A DNA stretch of 64,000 bases from Phycisphaerales bacterium (GTDB taxonomy: Bacteria > Planctomycetota > Phycisphaerae > Phycisphaerales > UBA1924), in NCBI GenBank assembly GCA_019744815.1, contig JAIEUA010000003.1, positions 186,001-250,000 of the forward strand, in the 5' to 3' direction. The notes under the pieces were generated by a model. It made no database searches and was not told the DNA's origin. It saw nothing but the letters and a program-made list of their open reading frames with translations. Position numbers and translations under genes: made by a program. Below are positions 1 to 9,594 of this stretch, in pieces; within the stretch, counting starts at the first letter, position 1, and each line of letters begins with the position of its first letter.

Positions 1-1554
<1,554 letters not shown>

Positions 1555-1624
1555 GAAGGGCTCCGAGCGAGAAAGTCCGGTAAGTGCTGGCGGGGAAAGG
1601 ATCGGGAACGGAACGCGGGAGTAT

Positions 1625-1656
1625 ATTCATCCGTTTATGCGGATCAATGGATGAAT
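1625..1656. promoter_or_regulatory. Nested palindrome upstream of metH, candidate operator
   Basis: An outer perfect 8-bp inverted repeat, ATTCATCC (1625-1632) and GGATGAAT (1649-1656), overlaps an inner one, ATCCG (1629-1633) and CGGAT (1640-1644), separated by TTTATG. It lies about 70 bp before the metH start on the minus strand. The region is A/T-rich compared with its surroundings. The inner arms with a six-base spacer resemble sites bound by helix-turn-helix dimers; ArsR-family regulators of the methionine cycle (SahR/SamR type) are one candidate class. That assignment is inference. I see no cobalamin or SAM riboswitch here. Confidence 0.4.
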
Positions 1657-1786
1657 GTTCGAATCGGCGGGCTGGGATTCGAGGCCTCGTGCCATCGGCA
1701 GCGGATGGGAGCGTCGTGCGGATCGCCTCGATGTCGCTGCGGAGAGGGCGGCGGCGGTGCCGGGTTCGCGGGGCGTGAGGGTCCGA

Positions 1787-2932
1787 TCACTTCGAGGGGA
1801 TCGCGGGGGCGGGCGGGTGATCGATCTGGGCGGCGCGGATCTTGGCGGCTTGGATCTGGCGGCGGGCCTCGTCGAGGATCTCGACAGCGATGAGGTTGGT
1901 TTCGAGGCTCGACAGCGTATCGACGGCGCATTCGCCGCGGACGACTCGGCGGAGGTAGGTCCACTCGTCCTTCAAATCGGGCGGCATGGCGGGTGGTTCG
2001 GCGGTCTTGGCGGGTTGGTCCGGGGCGCGGAGCTGCAGGCTCTGCCACTTGCCGCAGTGGATGGAGCCGAGCTCGGTGTGGAGATCGGTTTCCTTGTTGT
2101 CGTGGGTCCAGGCCCAGGAGGCCTGGATGACGCTGGTGGCGCCCGGATACTCGAGGATGATGGTCGCGTCGTCGTCGACGTTGGGGTAGACGGTGGGCTT
2201 GAGCGTGGTGGCGGTGGCGGTGATGCGGGTGGGGCGCTGGCCCTGCATGAACCAGGTGGAGAGGACGGCTCCGTAGCAGCCGAAGTCGATGACGGCGCCG
2301 CCGCCGTTCTGGGCGGGGTCGGTGAGCCAGGCGAGGAACTCGGGGGAGCAACCGATCTCGCGCGGGCCTTTGTGGCCGTGACGGAAAATCATGCGGCGGA
2401 TCGGCGCGAACTCTCCGGCTTCGACGAGCCGGTGCGCTTCGCGCACGCTGGGGTACCAACTGGTTTCGAAGTTGGTGAGCAGCAGGACGTTGTGCTTGCG
2501 GGCCAGCGACGCCATGCGGGCGGCGGCGTCCTTGTCGAAGGCGAGCGGCTTCTCGACCAGCAGGTGCACGCCGCGGGGAGCGCAGGCTTCGACGGCGGCT
2601 TCGTGGTCGCGGATGGAGGTCATGACTCTGACGGCCTCGGGCTTGGTCTGATCGAGCATGGCGCCGAGGTCGGCGTGCCAGAGCGATTCCGCGAGGTGGT
2701 ACTTGGAGGCGAGGCGGTCGAAGAGGGCGCGGTTGGGCTCGTAGATGCCGACGATCTCGAGATCGGTGCGCTGCGAATCGGCCCAGAGCAGGCCTTCGAC
2801 GTGGCCGTGGACGAGGCCGATGACGGCGATCCGCAGCGGGCGGGTTTCTGGGGTGGGAGCGTCAGGGGCGGGGGCGGCGTGGGATGTGAGGGGCGCGAGC
2901 AGGCCGAGGAGCCACGCGAGGGTGCGGTTCAT
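1787..2932 (-). CDS. Secreted Gfo/Idh/MocA-family oxidoreductase
   Basis: This 381-residue protein begins with a Sec-type signal peptide (MNRTLAWLLGLLAPLTSHA), which fixes the start at 2932 rather than at an upstream ATG. The mature part starts with a Rossmann strand (LRIAVIGLVHGHVEG) in place of the usual GxGxxG, followed by the family signature HLLVEKPLAFD at about residue 125. A C-terminal alpha/beta domain follows. Members are NAD(P)-dependent sugar or inositol dehydrogenases, and planctomycetes have many exported ones of unknown substrate. The changed dinucleotide loop (GLVHGH) makes cofactor use uncertain. It sits between metH and the kinase gene, both on the same strand, with no obvious pathway link. 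Confidence 0.8.
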   Translation of the reverse strand: MNRTLAWLLGLLAPLTSHAAPAPDAPTPETRPLRIAVIGLVHGHVEGLLWADSQRTDLEIVGIYEPNRALFDRLASKYHLAESLWHADLGAMLDQTKPEAVRVMTSIRDHEAAVEACAPRGVHLLVEKPLAFDKDAAARMASLARKHNVLLLTNFETSWYPSVREAHRLVEAGEFAPIRRMIFRHGHKGPREIGCSPEFLAWLTDPAQNGGGAVIDFGCYGAVLSTWFMQGQRPTRITATATTLKPTVYPNVDDDATIILEYPGATSVIQASWAWTHDNKETDLHTELGSIHCGKWQSLQLRAPDQPAKTAEPPAMPPDLKDEWTYLRRVVRGECAVDTLSSLETNLIAVEILDEARRQIQAAKIRAAQIDHPPAPAIPSK

Positions 2933-2951
2933 GGCGCCAGCATACCGCGGC

Positions 2952-5696
2952 TTAGTGGCTTTCGGTTGCGCGCAGCTCGGCCTTGGTGGCTTCGAGCATC
3001 TTCGTGTCGTCTTCAACGCTGCGGGACGCGGCGATCTCCGGCTCGGCCTTGGCGAGCAGCGGGGCGGCGCGATCGCGATCGCCCAGATCGATGCAGGCGC
3101 GAGCGAGATTGATCAGCAGGCGGGCCCGCCGATTCGATCCCGGCGGCGCGATTTCGTCCGCGGCGTCGATGAGATCGCGCAGCGTGCGACGTGCGTCGTC
3201 GTCGTTGCGCTCGCGCTTGAGCGGCTTGGCGACGTCCATGAGGCGGGCTTTGAGGGTTTGACGCTCCGAATCGCTCGCGAAGCGGAACCGGCAGCCGGCG
3301 TAGCGGACCGCCCAGCGACGTGTGTTGGTTTCGTCCCCGGCATCGGCGTAGGAGAGCTGGGCGAAGTCCGCGGCTTTTTCGGCGAAGAAGGCGAAGTCGC
3401 CCTCGGCGTTCTCGAAGATGTCCGACGCGCGGGCCGCCAGGGGGGCGGCCTCCGCCGGGCGACCGTTGCGTCGAAGGGTCGCGGCGACGGTGACCAGGGG
3501 GATGCCGCGGTGGGTGTGGCCTTCGGGGAAGATCTTCTCGGATTGTTCGATCATGCCCTCGGCGTACTGGAGCGCTTCGGTGTTGTTCTTGAGCCGCAGC
3601 AGCACGTTGACGAGGTTGTTTCGAGTCGTCAATGAGAGAGGGCTGAACTTTCCGTTCGCGGCTTCCTGCTCGATGAGGAGTTGCTTGAGCTGTGGCTCGA
3701 CCTCGCTGACGCGGTTCATCGCGTTGAGCATCACGAGGTAGGTCGCCCGCGTGTTCAGACGGGAGGTGTGTCCGACGGGGAGGTGCTTGTCGGCGAGCTC
3801 GATCGCCTCTTTGAGGATGGGCTCGGCCTGGTCGAACTTTCCGGCGGACTGGAGCATGTTGCCGTAGGACGTGCTGGCGGCGATACGGCCTACATACTCG
3901 TCGCGCATCACGGTGGGGAAGAGTGGGTAGATGCGTTCAAACACGGCCATGGCCTTGTTCTGTTCTCCGGCGTTGGCCCATGCGACCGCGAGCTGGGACT
4001 CGCCGTTGACGACGTGGATGCCCTCGGGTCCTTCGAGCGTCTTGTAGATCTCGATGGACTTCTCGTGCTGCTCGGCGGAGAGGTTCCACATGCCCAGGGT
4101 GTTGTAGATGCGGCCCAATTCGTAGCGGAGCTCGGCCTGGATCTTGGGGCTGCCGGCGAACTTCTCGGTGATGCCCTTCTCGGCGACCTTGAGCACGTCG
4201 ACGACCTTGACATCGTAGCCCATCTTGTCCGGGGCCGCGGCGCCGATCATCTGGAGGACGAGGTAGTCCTTGACCGCCTCGGTCACGCTGTTGGCGGCGT
4301 CGGCCCGCTCGCGGGCCTGCTGCTCGGAGGTGGCCCGCATGTTGGCGAGCACGGTCTGGGCGGCTTCGGCCTCGCGGGCCTTGACCGCTCGCTGGTATTG
4401 CACCCAGGAGAACGCGGTGGCGCCGATTAGGGCGAGCACCGAGCCCAGCGAGATCGCCGTGAGCGCGGGCTTGCGGCGGGCGAACTTGCGGATCGTGTAG
4501 AGCGTGCCGGGCGGGCGGGCGGTGATGGGCTCGTGGGCGAGGAAGCGGCGCAGGTCGGCCGCGAGTTCGGCGGCGGAGGAGTACCGCTGCTCGCGGTCCT
4601 TGTGCAGGGCCTTGGCCGCGATCACTTCCAGATCGCCGGCGAGAGCGGGACGGACGCGTCCGAGCTTGGCGGGCACCTGCTCGCGCACCTTGGTCGCCGC
4701 CTGCGTGATCGTGAGGTCGTTGAGGTCGAGCGGCAGCTTGTCGGCCAACAGCTCGTACAGGATGACGCCGAGGGCGTAGACGTCGCTGCGGGTGTCGACC
4801 TGCTCGGGCTTGGCCTCGAACTGCTCGGGGCTCATGTAGCCCAGGGTGCCGACGATGCGGTTGGCGTCGAGCGCGAGGGTGGCGGACTCGCCCTCGCTGT
4901 TGGTGAGCTTGGCGACGCCGAAGTCGAGGACTTTCGGCGCGTACGTGCCGTCGGACGCGACTTCGACGAGGATGTTGCCGGGCTTGAGGTCGCGGTGGAT
5001 CACGCCCTTTTGGTGGGCGTGCTGCACGGCGTCGCAGACGCGGGCGAGCAGGTCCACCTTTTGGCGATCCGACAGGCCGCGGTCGCGGACGAATCGGGTC
5101 AGCGGCGGGCCCTCGACGTACTCCATCGCGAAGAACGCTTGCCCGGTGGCGAGGTCGGTCGACGCCTCGAAGATCTGCGCGATGCCGGGGTGCTTGAGCT
5201 GGCCGAGCACCTGGGCCTCGTTGCGGAAGCGGGCGAGCATCGCACGGGTCGCGATGCCGCGGGCAATGACCTTGATCGCGACGCGGCGCTTGGGGCTTGG
5301 CTGCTCGGCCTCGTAGACCAGGCCCATGCCGCCCTCGCCGATCAGGCGAACGACGCGGTACGGCCCGATCGCCTGCGGCAGCGGGATCTGGAGGTCCTTG
5401 CCCTTGTCGAAGGCGGAGGTGGGGGAGTCGGAGGGATCGGCCTTTGAAGCGATGGCGGCGTGGAGTCGGTCGAGGGCGAGGCGGTCGGGGGCGTACTCGG
5501 GGGAATCGAGGACCGGGTTCTCGTCGCCGGCGAGGTTGAAGAGGGCCTCGACCTCGCGCACGACTTCGGGATCGTTCTCGCAGCGGCCGCGGACGAACGC
5601 GACCAGCGACGGGCCGGACATGTCGCCGGCGTCGTCGAGCACGCGGGCGACGCGTTGCTCGAGCGAGAGGTCCTTGGTGCGGTCGGTCGGGGGCAT
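2952..5696 (-). CDS. Membrane Ser/Thr protein kinase with TPR sensor region
   Basis: A 914-residue PknB-type (Hanks) kinase. Visible landmarks: the glycine loop GEGGMG (120-125), the ATP-binding lysine in VAIKVI (K142), the catalytic HRDLKPGN (234-241), DFG (258-260) and SPE (289-291). Residues 1-100 hold the short N-terminal helical segment common in planctomycete kinases that partner ECF factors. One transmembrane helix follows at about 411-430, then a long tetratricopeptide-like region (about 480-880). The kinase is therefore predicted to be cytoplasmic and the TPR part outside the membrane. The start at 5696 was chosen because upstream in-frame starts would run into the sigma factor gene, which ends 71 bp away. 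The two genes are co-directional and probably co-transcribed. The signal and substrates are unknown. Confidence 0.9.
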   Translation of the reverse strand: MPPTDRTKDLSLEQRVARVLDDAGDMSGPSLVAFVRGRCENDPEVVREVEALFNLAGDENPVLDSPEYAPDRLALDRLHAAIASKADPSDSPTSAFDKGKDLQIPLPQAIGPYRVVRLIGEGGMGLVYEAEQPSPKRRVAIKVIARGIATRAMLARFRNEAQVLGQLKHPGIAQIFEASTDLATGQAFFAMEYVEGPPLTRFVRDRGLSDRQKVDLLARVCDAVQHAHQKGVIHRDLKPGNILVEVASDGTYAPKVLDFGVAKLTNSEGESATLALDANRIVGTLGYMSPEQFEAKPEQVDTRSDVYALGVILYELLADKLPLDLNDLTITQAATKVREQVPAKLGRVRPALAGDLEVIAAKALHKDREQRYSSAAELAADLRRFLAHEPITARPPGTLYTIRKFARRKPALTAISLGSVLALIGATAFSWVQYQRAVKAREAEAAQTVLANMRATSEQQARERADAANSVTEAVKDYLVLQMIGAAAPDKMGYDVKVVDVLKVAEKGITEKFAGSPKIQAELRYELGRIYNTLGMWNLSAEQHEKSIEIYKTLEGPEGIHVVNGESQLAVAWANAGEQNKAMAVFERIYPLFPTVMRDEYVGRIAASTSYGNMLQSAGKFDQAEPILKEAIELADKHLPVGHTSRLNTRATYLVMLNAMNRVSEVEPQLKQLLIEQEAANGKFSPLSLTTRNNLVNVLLRLKNNTEALQYAEGMIEQSEKIFPEGHTHRGIPLVTVAATLRRNGRPAEAAPLAARASDIFENAEGDFAFFAEKAADFAQLSYADAGDETNTRRWAVRYAGCRFRFASDSERQTLKARLMDVAKPLKRERNDDDARRTLRDLIDAADEIAPPGSNRRARLLINLARACIDLGDRDRAAPLLAKAEPEIAASRSVEDDTKMLEATKAELRATESH

Positions 5697-5767
5697 GGGG
5701 GGCAGGGTGGCAGGGGAACAGGGGAACAGGAGAGATGCGTGCGGTGGCGGCTGAGGCTGGCACGCAG

Positions 5768-6397
5768 TCAGGGCTTGCTGTCGCGCTGTTCGGGTGGTTG
5801 CATGCGGCGGTTCAGCCAACCGCGGGCCAGCACCCAGTCGCGTTCGACGGTGGCGTCGCCGATGCCCAGCACGGTGGCGATCTCCTGCGCGGTGAGGCCG
5901 CCGAAGAACTTGAGTTCGACCACGCGTGCGGCCCTGGGGTAGAGGGCGGCGAACTCCTGCATGGCGTCTTCGAGGTCGAGCACGTCGGCCTCGGTGCGGC
6001 CGTCGGGCGAGGGGGTCTGGGCGAGGGCGATGGTGTCGCTGACGCGTTCGCGCTTCTGGCCGTCGCCGGCTTCGCCGAACCCGCCGCGTTTTTGGGCGCG
6101 CTTGGCCCGGGCGTGATCGATGAGCAGTTGCCGCATGACCTTGGCGGCGAGGGCCATGAAGTGAGCCCGGCTGGTGGCGTGGACGGGGTCGCCGGACTCG
6201 CCGCCGACGAGCTTGATGTAGGCCTCGTTGACGAGGGCGGTGGGCTGGAGGGTGTGGTCGCGGCGTTCGTTCTTAAAGAAGGAACCGGCGAGGGCCCGCA
6301 GCTCGGTGTAGAGCAGGGGCAGCAAGCGATCGGCGGCGGAGGCATCTCCGCCGGACAGCTCGTTCAGCAACATGGTGACGTCGGTGCGTTGCCCCAT
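5768..6397 (-). CDS. ECF sigma factor, PF07638/TIGR02999 type
   Basis: This 209-residue RNA polymerase sigma factor has region 2 with LQPTALVNEAYIKL and RQLLIDHARAKRA, hallmarks of the Sigma70_ECF family (PF07638) abundant in planctomycetes. Region 4 follows, with a helix-turn-helix at about LTAQEIATVLGIGDATVERDW. The start at 6397 (MGQRTDVTMLLNELSGGD) matches the usual family start; upstream in-frame ATGs give a low-complexity arginine-rich extension that is unlikely to be real. Members commonly sit beside Ser/Thr kinases, and here the kinase gene follows directly. No anti-sigma factor is encoded nearby, so control by phosphorylation is plausible but inferred. The 228-bp gap at 6398-6625 separates it from the divergent lectin-like genes and must carry both promoters. 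Confidence 0.9.
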   Translation of the reverse strand: MGQRTDVTMLLNELSGGDASAADRLLPLLYTELRALAGSFFKNERRDHTLQPTALVNEAYIKLVGGESGDPVHATSRAHFMALAAKVMRQLLIDHARAKRAQKRGGFGEAGDGQKRERVSDTIALAQTPSPDGRTEADVLDLEDAMQEFAALYPRAARVVELKFFGGLTAQEIATVLGIGDATVERDWVLARGWLNRRMQPPEQRDSKP

Positions 6398-6625
6398 GGA
6401 TAGCAGAGTGTATCGGACGGTTCCAGGCCCTCTTTCCAGCGGCCCCAAGTTTCCCCGGGTGAACACTTGGGCTGGACGGGGCAGTCTGGGATGTCTCGGA
6501 GGGGTCTGTGCCTTGCAACGCCGTCGCGATTTTCGTGATCGGACGGTGAGGGCGTGCGGCGGCGGTTCTCGCTTCTTTCGTATCGGCCTGTGTTTCATCC
6601 AAAGGCCACGAGGGAGTCCAGCATC

Positions 6626-8101
6626 ATGAACATCCGCTTGACGAATTTGCATCGTTCCTTCGCCGCGGCCCTCTTCGTTTGTGCGGTCGCGGGCACCACC
6701 GCCAGCGCTGCGGTCTCGATCGCGGCCGGGCCGTACTACAACCCAACGACCAAGTCACGCTACTACAAGATCAGCGGAGGCGATTGGAATCAACTGCGCG
6801 CGTTCGCAGTTTCGATGGGTGGCGACCTCTCGACCATCGAGGACGCGGCGGAGAACACCTGGGTGCGCAACACGGTTGCTGGGAACGGCTCCAAGCCGTT
6901 CATCGGCCTGAACGACGCCTTGACCGAGGGCACCTTGGTCTGGGCGGACGGCTCGGGCAGTGCGTTCCGCGCGTGGCGCGTGGGCGAGCCCCAGAACACC
7001 GCGAGCAAGGACTATGTCCGCTACGACGGGCAGGCCGCGGGCACGTGGGAGATCGTGACCGTGGCGTTCAGCCCCGAGGCGATCGTTGAGATCAAGCCGG
7101 TGAACGGACAGCAGGCGCCGGTGCGGGTTCCCAGCGAGCAACCGACGATTCAGGCAGGCCTCACCGCCGCGAATCAGACGGACGCCGCGGGAGTCGTCGT
7201 GGCCGCGGGCACCTACACGATCACTTCGAGCTTGAATGTGTTTGGGAGGACGCTTCGCGGCGCGGGCGTCGGACAGACGACGCTGTTGATGCCCACCAGC
7301 ACGGGCCCGGGCATGTCGGTGGGTGGCAACGCCGCGGTGCAGGATCTGACGATCGTCAACCGGTCCTCGGGTCCGTCGGCTGTGGTCTTCTCTGGTGCCA
7401 ATCGCATCCGGCGGGTGGAGTTCACGTCCACTTTGGGCACCGCGGATGGCCCGTTGCTGGAGTTCTCCGGATCGACGTCGACCGAGACGACTGTGATTGA
7501 CAGCTGTGTGTTCAACACCAGCGAGTACGCCCTGCAGCCCGAGAACGGCGATCTTGCGGTCATCAACACGATCTTCCGCGACCTCGGGGCCGTGAGCAAG
7601 AACGGCGGTAGTTCGGGCACACTCCGCATGAGCAATTGCGTGTTCACGCGGTGCGGGCCGGGCCTGCAGTTCCAGTTCGGACCGGATACGTTTGTTTCCA
7701 ACTCGATCTTCTGGAACAATACCGGAGATATCGGCACGAGCGTGCGGTACTGCATCGGCGCGGGCATTCAAGGGCCCACCAATCTCGACGCCAATCCCAG
7801 GTTCGTCAACGATGCCGCCAACGACTTCCGGCTGCGGCCCGACTCACCCGGCATCGATCGCGGGGCCGTGGCGGATTTCGCGGCGTGTCTGCCGGAGGAT
7901 CTGGTGGACTTCGCGGGCAATCCGCGGGCGATCGACGTGCCGGGCGTGCCGAACTACACCGCGAGCGTGACGCCGATCGACCTGGGGGTGTTCGAGTTCA
8001 CGCCGACCCCGTGCCCCGGCGACCTCAACTCCGACGGTGTCGTGGACGACAGCGACTTCCAGATCTTCGTGGTTTGGTACAACCAGATCGTCTGCCCTTA
8101 A
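6626..8101 (+). CDS. Secreted lectin-like/beta-helix protein with dockerin-like C-terminus (paralogue 1)
   Basis: A 491-residue exported protein. The signal peptide ends near ASAAVS (about residue 29). Residues 30-155 form a C-type-lectin-like domain: GDWNQLRAFAVSMGGDL, then FIGLND, EGTLVWADGS and WRVGEPQN, the usual landmarks of that fold. From about 165 to 430 comes a right-handed parallel beta-helix of the pectate-lyase type, opening with VPSEQPTIQAGL and rich in NRSSG, DSCVFN and SNSIFW turns. The last 29 residues (463-491) are one dockerin-like EF-hand, CPGDLNSDGVVDDSDF, ending with Cys-Pro. The ATG at 6626 follows a GAGGGAG ribosome site. It is the first of three tandem copies, 20 bp before the second. 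It is probably an extracellular or cell-surface carbohydrate-binding protein; no catalytic residues are evident. Confidence 0.85.
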   Translation: MNIRLTNLHRSFAAALFVCAVAGTTASAAVSIAAGPYYNPTTKSRYYKISGGDWNQLRAFAVSMGGDLSTIEDAAENTWVRNTVAGNGSKPFIGLNDALTEGTLVWADGSGSAFRAWRVGEPQNTASKDYVRYDGQAAGTWEIVTVAFSPEAIVEIKPVNGQQAPVRVPSEQPTIQAGLTAANQTDAAGVVVAAGTYTITSSLNVFGRTLRGAGVGQTTLLMPTSTGPGMSVGGNAAVQDLTIVNRSSGPSAVVFSGANRIRRVEFTSTLGTADGPLLEFSGSTSTETTVIDSCVFNTSEYALQPENGDLAVINTIFRDLGAVSKNGGSSGTLRMSNCVFTRCGPGLQFQFGPDTFVSNSIFWNNTGDIGTSVRYCIGAGIQGPTNLDANPRFVNDAANDFRLRPDSPGIDRGAVADFAACLPEDLVDFAGNPRAIDVPGVPNYTASVTPIDLGVFEFTPTPCPGDLNSDGVVDDSDFQIFVVWYNQIVCP

Positions 8102-8121
8102 CGTCTCTTTCGAGGTGCCCA

Positions 8122-9576
8122 ATGCGAATTGTTCTGTCCGCCGTCATCGGTTGCGTTCTCGCTGTCGGGTCGGCCGCCGACGCCGCGATCACCGTGGAGG
8201 CCGGTCCGGTCTTCAATCCCGCGACCGGTTCGCGCTACTACCGCATCAAGGGCGGCGACTGGAATCAGCTCCGCGACTTTGCGGTGTCGATGGGTGGCGA
8301 CCTTGCCTCGGTGGACAACGCGGCGGAGAACACCTGGATTCGTGCCAACATCGTCGGCAACAGCAGCAAGCCGTATATCGGGCTCAGCGACGCCGGTGTG
8401 GAAGGGACTCTGGTTTGGTCGGACGGGTCCACGAGTGCGTACCGCAACTGGCGTGTCGGCGAGCCGACGAACACCGAGGCCAAGGACTACGTGCGCTTTG
8501 ATGGTCAGGCGAGTGGAACGTGGGAGATTGTCACAGCGGACTTCAGTCGCGAAGGGATCGTCGAGATCAAGCCGACGTCGAGCGGACCCGCGCCGGTGCG
8601 GGTGCCTTCGGAACAACCGACGATCGAGGCCGGTGTAGCCGCGGTCGGCGCATCAGGCGCCACCGAGGTCTTGATCGCGCCCGGCACCTACACGCTCACG
8701 GCACAGGTGGATGTCGATGACATCACGCTGCGTGGATCGGGCATGGATCAGACGGTCATCCAAGGCTTGACAACCTTGACCGCCAGCATCGAGGGATTCG
8801 GCGGTCGAATCGAGGACTTGACCATCGTCAACCGATCCGACGATGCGAGCGTGCGGGTGTGGTCCGGTGAGTTGATTCTGCGAAGGGTTCGATTCACTTC
8901 CCTGATCACGACCGCGGGAGGGGTGCTGTATGCGATCAACAGCTCGGCCACGACCTCGGTTTTCGATGGTTGCCAGTTCGACTCCAGCGAGGCCGCGATC
9001 TCTCACTTTGCAGGGACCGTTCGCGCGACCAACTGCGTGTTCCGCGACATCGGGCGCATCACGGTCGCGTTGGGAAGCATCTACAACCCGGTATTCAGGG
9101 CTTCCAACTGCACCTTTGTCCGCTGCACGCCCGGTCCTCTTTTTCAGGCCGGTGTCAACCACGTGATCTCGAATTCGATCTTCTACCAGGGAGACAAGCT
9201 CGCGAACGGCAGCTACACCATCACCAACAGCCTCGTGGATTCCGCCGGCGGCGCGACAAACATCAAGGGCGATCCGATGTTTGTGAATGAACCGGCGAAC
9301 GACTTCCGGCTGATGCCCGGCTCGCCGTGCATTGATCGCGGCGATGTGAGGGGGCTGATCGCCGCCGGACCGGACGATTGGATCGATTTCGCTGGCCAGG
9401 AACGCTCCATCGATGTCCCGGGTTCGCCGAATTTCTACCCTCGGGCACCGATCGACCTTGGCGCGTTCGAGTTCGTTCCCCCGGCGTGCCCGGGCGATCT
9501 GAACGGCGATGGCGTGGTGGACGACGTCGACTTCCAGATCTTCGTGGTTTGGTACAACCAAGTGATTTGCCCCTAA
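8122..9576 (+). CDS. Secreted lectin-like/beta-helix protein with dockerin-like C-terminus (paralogue 2)
   Basis: A 484-residue paralogue with the same order: signal peptide (MRIVLSAVIGCVLAVGSA), lectin-like domain with GDWNQLRDFAVSMGGDL and WRVGEPTN, beta-helix starting at VPSEQPTIEAG, and a terminal unit CPGDLNGDGVVDDVDF ending in Cys-Pro. The longer upstream open frame overlaps the first paralogue and is not the real start; the ATG at 8122 gives the signal peptide directly. The lectin and terminal domains are much better conserved between copies than the beta-helix, where turns and loops differ. This suggests that the helix is the variable, ligand-specific part. The gene lies 20 bp after copy 1 and 18 bp before copy 3, so the three are probably one transcript. 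Confidence 0.85.
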   Translation: MRIVLSAVIGCVLAVGSAADAAITVEAGPVFNPATGSRYYRIKGGDWNQLRDFAVSMGGDLASVDNAAENTWIRANIVGNSSKPYIGLSDAGVEGTLVWSDGSTSAYRNWRVGEPTNTEAKDYVRFDGQASGTWEIVTADFSREGIVEIKPTSSGPAPVRVPSEQPTIEAGVAAVGASGATEVLIAPGTYTLTAQVDVDDITLRGSGMDQTVIQGLTTLTASIEGFGGRIEDLTIVNRSDDASVRVWSGELILRRVRFTSLITTAGGVLYAINSSATTSVFDGCQFDSSEAAISHFAGTVRATNCVFRDIGRITVALGSIYNPVFRASNCTFVRCTPGPLFQAGVNHVISNSIFYQGDKLANGSYTITNSLVDSAGGATNIKGDPMFVNEPANDFRLMPGSPCIDRGDVRGLIAAGPDDWIDFAGQERSIDVPGSPNFYPRAPIDLGAFEFVPPACPGDLNGDGVVDDVDFQIFVVWYNQVICP

Positions 9577-9594
9577 GTCAAGACGGAGGGTTCC

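Noticed and set aside
1555-1786. Cobalamin or SAM riboswitch before metH
   Set aside because: No conserved riboswitch core could be recognised in the 230-bp gap, which is also too A/T-rich and short of the expected helices.
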